From Pseudarthrobacter sulfonivorans (GTDB lineage Bacteria > Actinomycetota > Actinomycetes > Actinomycetales > Micrococcaceae), in contig NZ_JANFCZ010000013.1 of assembly GCF_024391045.1 (NCBI RefSeq), positions 1-64,000 of the forward strand: 64,000 nucleotides of DNA, read 5' to 3'. Under the pieces are notes generated by a model. The model worked only from the letters and a program-made list of their open reading frames with translations, searched no databases and was not told where the DNA came from. Of this stretch, positions 58,628-64,000 are shown piece after piece. The position numbers and the translations under genes were made by a program. Numbering within the stretch: the stretch's first letter is position 1; every line of letters begins with the position of its first letter.

Positions 58628-59663
58628 CGTCGAACCCCTCCCCCGTCAAGGCCACAAAACGCTCCTCAAGGCTTTCCCGCTCAACGGCAAAGCCGCGGAC
58701 ACGCACCCCTGCCGCCACGAGCCCGGCCACGATGTCCTCAGGATGCGGCAGATCCGGCTGCAGCACCTGAGACGGATGGCCGGGCCCGGCCGCCGCCCCC
58801 AGCGGCTGAACCGCACCTGCCGCCCCGGCCATAACCACTTCGCCGTCCACCCCGGAGCTTCCCGGCGCTGCGTCCCCGCGGGCCGGGGACATGCCCAACC
58901 GCAGCAGGACCTCACAGGCCGTGCCGGCGTCGGGAGTTAACAGGCGGATCCGCATTTCGCCGCCCCGTCGGAGCTCGTCCAGCGGCCCTTGGGCCACCAG
59001 CCGGCCGGCGCTCATAATGGCCGCGTGTGTGCAGATCTGCTCCACTTCGGCCAGCAGGTGGCTGGAGACGAAGACCGTGGCGCCGTCGGCGGCGAGGGAG
59101 CGGACCAGGCTGCGCACCTCGCGGGTGCCTTGCGGGTCCAGGCCGTTGGTGGGCTCGTCCAGCACCAGCAGTTCGCGCGGGGACAGCAGCGCGTTGGCGA
59201 TTCCCAGCCGTTGCTTCATGCCCAGCGAGTAGGCGTGCACCCGCTTGCCGGCGGCGTGCGAGAGCCCCACGCGCTCGAGGGCAGCCGCCACGCGCGCTTT
59301 CCTGGTGCGCGGCGTCCCGTGCCGGGTTGCGGCGTCGAACCGGTGCAGGTTGGCGGTGCCGGACAGGAATGGATAAAACGCCGGCCCTTCCACCAGCGCA
59401 CCCACGCGGGGCAGTACCTCCTGCAGCTGCCGGGGCATGGGCCGTCCGAGTACGTTGACGGTGCCGGCCGACGCCTCGGCAAGGCCCAGCAGCATGCGGA
59501 TGGTGGTGGTCTTGCCGGATCCGTTGGGTCCCAGGAAGCCGAAGACGGCGCCGTGCGGGACGGCAAGGTCCACGTTGTCCACCGCCAATTGGCGGCCGAA
59601 CCGTTTGGTGAGGCCGTGCGTTTCGATGGTCAGCCCGGCGGCACTGCCGCCGGCCAGGGTCAT
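58617..59663 (-). CDS. ABC transporter ATPase (ABC-2 exporter)
   Basis: A 348-residue ATPase: Walker A FLGPNGSGKTTTIRMLLG, signature AYSLGMKQRLGIANALL, Walker B LLVLDEPTNGLD and H-loop SSHLLAEVEQI. A C-terminal extension of about 120 residues includes a low-complexity stretch (about 275-300), longer than usual. It pairs with the ABC-2 permease; its start overlaps the upstream gene by 4 nt. The substrate, perhaps a lipid, peptide or antibiotic, is unknown. Confidence 0.92.
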   Translation of the reverse strand: MTLAGGSAAGLTIETHGLTKRFGRQLAVDNVDLAVPHGAVFGFLGPNGSGKTTTIRMLLGLAEASAGTVNVLGRPMPRQLQEVLPRVGALVEGPAFYPFLSGTANLHRFDAATRHGTPRTRKARVAAALERVGLSHAAGKRVHAYSLGMKQRLGIANALLSPRELLVLDEPTNGLDPQGTREVRSLVRSLAADGATVFVSSHLLAEVEQICTHAAIMSAGRLVAQGPLDELRRGGEMRIRLLTPDAGTACEVLLRLGMSPARGDAAPGSSGVDGEVVMAGAAGAVQPLGAAAGPGHPSQVLQPDLPHPEDIVAGLVAAGVRVRGFAVERESLEERFVALTGEGFDVAQ

Positions 59664-60817
59664 GCTGCGCCGGCGGCGGCCTGCAGCCGATCCGCCGGAA
59701 CCATCCCCACAAAGATCCGGCCGTCGCTGGTCAGCAGGACGTTGACCAAGGACGTGGACAGGAGCCGTCCTTCAGGCACGACGACGGCGGCCTGGGAGAG
59801 GAGCGGATCCTTCAGGAGCGATTCGGTCATCTGTGCACCCTGACCGTCGGGTGGTGCCGGGAAGCCCACCACAGTTTCCCAGCCCGTGCCGGTGACCGCG
59901 GGCTTGGAGCCGTCATGATGCTGCAGTTCGGGGGCGTCCCCGGGCATGTGGCCCGGGGTGACCATGCCGGATTTTCCGGGGTGGCCGGGCATGGAAGGCG
60001 CCGGCAGCTCTTTGAGCGTTGCTCCCGGCGGGGCCGCGAAGTTGAACGCGGCGTCCTCCGGGGCGGCGAGGGACAGGCTGGTGAAGCCGGCCTGGAAGAC
60101 GGGTTTCGCCTGGCCACGGGCGGATACCGTCACCCGGAGCGGCATTCCGGTCTGGCCGTCGACGGCGATGGCTACCTTCTCGAGCAGGGTCCCGTCGGTG
60201 CGCGGTGCCAGCTCCAGGCTGTAGGCGGACCTGCCGGCCACCTGGGTCTCCGGGCCGACAGTTACCGCGGTGGAGCTGTCAGCGTTGGCGAGGAACTTCG
60301 CGGCCAGGTCTTCCGGGGTGGCGATTGATGGTGCCGGCTGGTCCGGAGCCTGCAAGGGCTGGTCCTTGGCGGCGGCCGGCAGGCTCAGGTGGGCGGCGGA
60401 GTTGTCCTTGGAGTTGTAGAACCAAACGTCCTGGTCCCGCCAGATGACATCGCGTTCAGCCAGCCGGTCCATCACCTGGACGCGCATTTTGGCGGGCCCG
60501 TCCGCAAAGATGCGGGCCGTGTGCTGGCCGGTCAGTAGCTCGATGATGGAGGCCGGGCCGCCGGCGGAACCGGGAGAAGCGGGCCCTGACGTGGGGGCGC
60601 CGGCCGGCAGCTCCGGGAGGCCGAGGTCGGAGACCTGCTCAAGGGTGCCGGAGAACGTCCGGGCGCTGTGCTGCCCCAGCAGCGTGAGGACTTCAGCCGG
60701 AGACTTTGCGGGCAACGGGTCGCCGGCCCGCGCCGGAATGGACCCCACCAGCACACCGGCGGCGATCATGGCAGGTACAGCTGCGGCCGGCACCCAGCGC
60801 TTCCATGCGCGGTTCAT
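59660..60817 (-). CDS. secreted LolA/RseB-like protein
   Basis: A 385-residue exported protein with a signal peptide (WVPAAAVPAMIAAGVLVGSIPARA). The mature part (TFSGTLEQVSDLG, VWFYNSKDNSAAHLSL, AYSLELAPRTDGTLLEKVAIAVDGQTGMPLRVTVSARGQ) matches the half-barrel fold of LolA and RseB/MucB. Gram-positive bacteria use such proteins as lipid or envelope-stress sensors. It is first of a three-gene operon with the ABC-2 exporter, so it may feed or sense the exporter's cargo. A Gly/Pro-rich linker lies at about 260-300. Confidence 0.8.
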   Translation of the reverse strand: MNRAWKRWVPAAAVPAMIAAGVLVGSIPARAGDPLPAKSPAEVLTLLGQHSARTFSGTLEQVSDLGLPELPAGAPTSGPASPGSAGGPASIIELLTGQHTARIFADGPAKMRVQVMDRLAERDVIWRDQDVWFYNSKDNSAAHLSLPAAAKDQPLQAPDQPAPSIATPEDLAAKFLANADSSTAVTVGPETQVAGRSAYSLELAPRTDGTLLEKVAIAVDGQTGMPLRVTVSARGQAKPVFQAGFTSLSLAAPEDAAFNFAAPPGATLKELPAPSMPGHPGKSGMVTPGHMPGDAPELQHHDGSKPAVTGTGWETVVGFPAPPDGQGAQMTESLLKDPLLSQAAVVVPEGRLLSTSLVNVLLTSDGRIFVGMVPADRLQAAAGAA

Positions 60818-60905
60818 GCCGGGCCCGCTTCATCGTTGGAGCCCATATCTTCAGATTACGCCTGGGGACGGCTGCGCACACCCCTCCGGGAGCGTGCCTG
60901 TCGGG

Positions 60906-63623
60906 TTACGACGGCACCACGGTTCCCGCGCCGCCGTCGACCGTTATCTGCTGCCCCGTGGCAAGCCGCAGCGTGGCATCCGGGACGCCCACCACCGCGG
61001 GAATGCCGTACTCCCGCGCCACCACGGCGCCGTGGGAGTTAGGCCCGCCCATCTCCATCACCAGGCCGCCCGCGGTGAGGAACAACGGGGTCCAGCCGGG
61101 GTCTGTGGACGGCGCCACCAGGATTTCGCCCGGTTCAAGGTGCGCGCCCACCGGGTCCATGATGACGCGGGCCGCCGCCGTGACGGTTCCGGCGGATGCC
61201 GGGCTGCCGGTCAGGGATCCCGCCGGCTGGCCCGGGCTGCCGGCAGGCTGGACCGCCTCAGGTTCCGTGCCGTCCGACAGCAGCACCCGTGGCACGTGCC
61301 GCCGCGCCAGCTCAAGGTCATAGGCCGCGCGCCGCCCGGCCACGACGCCGCGCAGATCGGGGTGGCCGGTCCCCGGGCCCTTGAGGAGCCCTGCCCTTGC
61401 TTCGTCCAGGTTGAGGAAGAAGACGTCGTCCGCCGTGTCCACAACCCCGGCAGCCGCGAGCGCCGCACCGACGATGCCCAGTTGCTTGCGCACCTCGGCG
61501 AGCGCCACCACCAGCTGGAACTTGGGCAATTCACGCAGCCCGGCAAACAGCCGGGCCCGCCGCAGCGCCGCCTTGACCAGAGCACCATGCAGCCTCCCGC
61601 GGGCGTTCGCCTCCGCCACCAGCTGCGCGATCCGGGCTTCCGCTTCCTCGGCGGCGTTGCTGAACTGAACGTCCGGCGGCACGGCGTCGGCGGTGAGCCG
61701 AAGATAGTTTGCCAGCACGCCGATGATGTGCGTGGGGTCGTCGGACCAGCGCGGCATTCCGACGTCGATTTCCGCCACTGCGCGGTGCCCGTACTGATCC
61801 ATGAACCTTGCCAGTCCGGCCTGCAGCACGGTGGGCAGCCGGCCTGCCTTGAAATCCTCGGCGAGTTCGGCGGGTTTGCGGTCGGTCATGGCGGTGCGGG
61901 ATCCGCCGTCGTCCTTAATCACCTGGGCGAAGCGCCACAGCTCCAGGTCCATTTCGGTGGTGACGTTGTTGGGGAGGCCGCGGAGGACAATTTGCAGGTC
62001 GTCCCACCGGTCGCCGCCCAGTAATCTGCCGACAAGTCCCAGCGCGGCGAAGCCCAGCGCCGGGAGGGGAATGATGGAGGGCACCACCGAAAAGAGGCGA
62101 TTGCCGAGGATATGTTCGGCATGGTCAAGCCGCTGCAACGGGGTGGCACCGGCCGGGGGCTGCAGGGAGCTGCCGAAGTCGCGTGTCTGCCGGTTGGCCC
62201 GCCGGAGCGCCGCCTCCGGCTTGAGGGCAGCCCGGACCAGCGTTTCCGGCACCCGGGCGCGGGCCGCGACGGGCAGCACGTGCCGCAGCAGGCTAAGCGG
62301 AGTCCGCCGGGTGACGGAGAACCGCGGGTCCTCGAAGATCTGCCGCAGCAGGGTGGCCGAGCGCGCTTCCATCACGTCAAAGACCCTGGGCACGATTCGC
62401 CGGCCGGTGGTGCTGCGGGCAATGGCCGTCAGGTCGAAGTAGATGCGCTGGGCCGCCTCGGCGTAGGGCGACGGGCCGTCGTGCGGCTGGGGCACGTCGA
62501 AATGGGCGGCGCGGGCAACGGACGAGGCAATGACCCGGAAGGCTGCCAGGCCCATCGGCGTGATGGGGCGTGTCAGCCCCTGGGCCAGGCTCAGGCAGAG
62601 ATACACGCGCGTGCCGGCCGCCGATGCCTTGCCCGACGGCCGCTGCGGAACCGGGAACAGCGTGGTGATGGGCCGTGACTGCGTCAGCCAGAGACGGCCG
62701 CCGGCGTCGATGGCCCATTCGATGTCCTGCGGCGCGCCGAAGTGGCCTTCCACACGAAGGCCAAGGACGGCGAGATCTGCGGCCTGCCGGTCCGAGAGGC
62801 AGGCGGTGGCACCGCCATTGCTGGCCGCCACGGTGCGGGTTCCGCCGCCGGAGAGGGGCCGGACCGCGATGCGTTTGTCCCCCAGCCGGCGTTCCAGGAC
62901 CCGCCCCGCCACCGGATCGACCACAAAATGATCCGGGTTCACGGCTCCGGATACCACGGCCTCACCCAGGCCAGGGCTGGCATCGATGACGGCCTCACGG
63001 CGGCGGTTTGTCAGCGGGTTCGACGTGAACAGCACACCGGCGGCATTTGCGTCCACCATGCGCTGGACCACCACGGCGAGCGCCACTGCGGAAGGGTCGA
63101 TCCCCCGGGTGGCGCGGTAGCTGACGGCCCGGTCCGTCCACAGCGAAGCCCAGCAGTCGCGCACCGCGTCCACCACCGCGGCCGCCCCCACCACGTTGAG
63201 GTACGTGTCCTGCTGCCCCGCGAAGCTCGCGGACGGGAGGTCTTCAGCCGTGGCCGAGGACCGCACTGCCACCGGCACCTCGTTCCCGAGCGCCGAGTAT
63301 GCGTCCTCGATTGCGGCTGCAATGTCCGGTGGGACCGGCGCTGACCGGATGGCATCCCGCGCCTGCCCGGCCAAGGCTGCCAAGGCGGTGAGGTCGCCGT
63401 CGTTCGTGGACTTCAGGGCCTGGTGGACCGCGGCGAGCGCGCCGCCCGCCGCGGTGCCGGCGGTGGCTTGGCGGTAGGCCGCCGTCGTCAGGCAGAATCC
63501 GTCAGGCACCGGCAGCCCGGCGGCCAGCAGCTCGCCCAGGTTGGCGGCTTTGCCTCCGACCACGGGCACCATCGCAGCGGTGACAGCCTGTAGGTCGAGG
63601 ATCGGGGACCCGTCGCCAGCCAT
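60906..63623 (-). CDS. PEP synthase/rifampin phosphotransferase-like enzyme
   Basis: A 905-residue enzyme with the three-domain plan of PEP-utilising phosphotransferases. Residues about 20-330 are the ATP-grasp part (VVGGKAANLGELLAAGLPVPDGF, VAVRSSATAEDLPSASFAGQQ, AGVLFTSNPLT); about 330-800 is a helical region; about 810-905 is the swivelling domain with the phosphohistidine in GGPNSHGAVVAREYGIPAVVG. PEP synthase and pyruvate phosphate dikinase need an extra PEP-binding TIM barrel that is not seen here, so a rifampin phosphotransferase-like role is favoured. Antibiotic inactivation is not established. Confidence 0.85.
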   Translation of the reverse strand: MAGDGSPILDLQAVTAAMVPVVGGKAANLGELLAAGLPVPDGFCLTTAAYRQATAGTAAGGALAAVHQALKSTNDGDLTALAALAGQARDAIRSAPVPPDIAAAIEDAYSALGNEVPVAVRSSATAEDLPSASFAGQQDTYLNVVGAAAVVDAVRDCWASLWTDRAVSYRATRGIDPSAVALAVVVQRMVDANAAGVLFTSNPLTNRRREAVIDASPGLGEAVVSGAVNPDHFVVDPVAGRVLERRLGDKRIAVRPLSGGGTRTVAASNGGATACLSDRQAADLAVLGLRVEGHFGAPQDIEWAIDAGGRLWLTQSRPITTLFPVPQRPSGKASAAGTRVYLCLSLAQGLTRPITPMGLAAFRVIASSVARAAHFDVPQPHDGPSPYAEAAQRIYFDLTAIARSTTGRRIVPRVFDVMEARSATLLRQIFEDPRFSVTRRTPLSLLRHVLPVAARARVPETLVRAALKPEAALRRANRQTRDFGSSLQPPAGATPLQRLDHAEHILGNRLFSVVPSIIPLPALGFAALGLVGRLLGGDRWDDLQIVLRGLPNNVTTEMDLELWRFAQVIKDDGGSRTAMTDRKPAELAEDFKAGRLPTVLQAGLARFMDQYGHRAVAEIDVGMPRWSDDPTHIIGVLANYLRLTADAVPPDVQFSNAAEEAEARIAQLVAEANARGRLHGALVKAALRRARLFAGLRELPKFQLVVALAEVRKQLGIVGAALAAAGVVDTADDVFFLNLDEARAGLLKGPGTGHPDLRGVVAGRRAAYDLELARRHVPRVLLSDGTEPEAVQPAGSPGQPAGSLTGSPASAGTVTAAARVIMDPVGAHLEPGEILVAPSTDPGWTPLFLTAGGLVMEMGGPNSHGAVVAREYGIPAVVGVPDATLRLATGQQITVDGGAGTVVPS

Positions 63624-63653
63624 GTTTCTGCGCCCTGCCGTGGCGGCCGGGGG

Positions 63654-64000
63654 TCAGGCCGCGCCGAGGACCGGGCCGAATTTGGCCCTGTCCGCCAGCC
63701 GCGGATCGTCGCGGTCGGGTACCACCATGACCGGTCCCTTGGTGTGGTGCAGGACCCCGTCCGATGTGGAGCCCAGCAGCATGCCGGTGAATCCGCCCCG
63801 GCCGCGGGTGCCCACCACGACGAGTTCAGCGTGCCTGCTGGCCTCAACCAGGACGTCAACGGCCGAGCCGTCCTTCACTTCCGACTCCACGGCCAGGTTC
63901 GGGTAGTGGCTTTTCAGCCAGGTTTTCCCGGCTTCGAGCTGCTCCCGGATGTCGTCAAACAAGGCCTGCCGGTCCATCGGGGCCGGCACCCAGGCCAGGG
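63654..64000 (-). CDS. universal stress protein (partial, cut by the window edge)
   Basis: The C-terminal 115 or so residues of a UspA domain. The ATP-binding signature VVVGTRGRGGFTGMLLGSTSDGV (G-2x-G-9x-G-S/T) and TKGPVMVVPDRDD are intact. The frame stays open to the right edge (reading LAWVPAP before the first internal ATG), so the true start lies beyond the window; an internal GTG at 63989 is not the likely start. It is next to the PEP-utilising enzyme on the same strand with a 30-nt gap. Confidence 0.9.
   Translation of the reverse strand, partial: LAWVPAPMDRQALFDDIREQLEAGKTWLKSHYPNLAVESEVKDGSAVDVLVEASRHAELVVVGTRGRGGFTGMLLGSTSDGVLHHTKGPVMVVPDRDDPRLADRAKFGPVLGAA

Overview
The window is high-GC DNA from an Actinobacterium, most likely a Micrococcaceae member of the Arthrobacter/Pseudarthrobacter type. 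This is inferred from the frequent GTG and TTG starts, starts lying 6-7 nt after a TANNNT box with no ribosome site (leaderless genes), actinobacterial-type tRNA-Glu and tRNA-Asp without encoded CCA, an ANTAR regulator, an Asp23 gene train and many LacI/IclR/MarR-controlled catabolic operons. No phage, insertion sequence, CRISPR array or rRNA was seen.

1-6.4 kb is housekeeping: an rRNA/tRNA-type SpoU methyltransferase, a NagD-like HAD phosphatase, a Tat-exported alpha/beta hydrolase, a STAS-like protein, a GAF-ANTAR antiterminator, pyrE and a flavin monooxygenase. 6.5-26.8 kb is a large sugar-acid catabolic locus. It holds a GPH symporter, D-mannonate dehydratase, an unusual gluconokinase-GH3 fusion, fructuronate reductase, glucuronate isomerase, two related LacI regulators, a Dpp/Opp-like ABC transporter with a permease-ATPase fusion, and two oxidoreductase/isomerase pairs. 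Four promoter regions in it carry the same 18-bp palindrome (consensus WTGRCAACCGNTTGYCAW), and in three the palindrome covers the -35 box. The locus therefore looks like one LacI regulon that takes up and degrades a glucuronate-containing sugar through fructuronate and mannonate to 2-keto-3-deoxygluconate.

26.8-40.1 kb holds nadE, then a second regulon: a MarR regulator, the distal valine pathway (mmsA, 3-hydroxyisobutyryl-CoA hydrolase, mmsB, enoyl-CoA hydratase), an acyl-CoA dehydrogenase and a divergent acyl-CoA synthetase. A nearly identical 32-bp promoter/operator module precedes marR and the synthetase, and a diverged copy precedes mmsA. Between them lie an IclR regulator and a divergent CoA-transferase/thiolase operon with two matching 13-bp palindromes, and a cold-shock gene.

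40-51 kb holds exonuclease III, an unknown protein, a LacI-controlled alpha-glucoside system (MalEFG-like transporter, small membrane protein, divergent GH13 enzyme), and a five-gene Asp23/AmaP-type envelope cluster with 4-nt overlaps throughout. A tRNA-Glu/Asp/Phe array with a good terminator follows. 51.7-64 kb holds a PHP phosphoesterase, a DsbA-like thioredoxin, a DMT transporter, a zincin, a cation-diffusion transporter, an NlpC/P60 cell-wall hydrolase with long linkers, an ABC-2 exporter with an RseB/LolA-like secreted protein, a PEP-synthase/rifampin-phosphotransferase-like enzyme, and a universal stress protein cut by the right edge.
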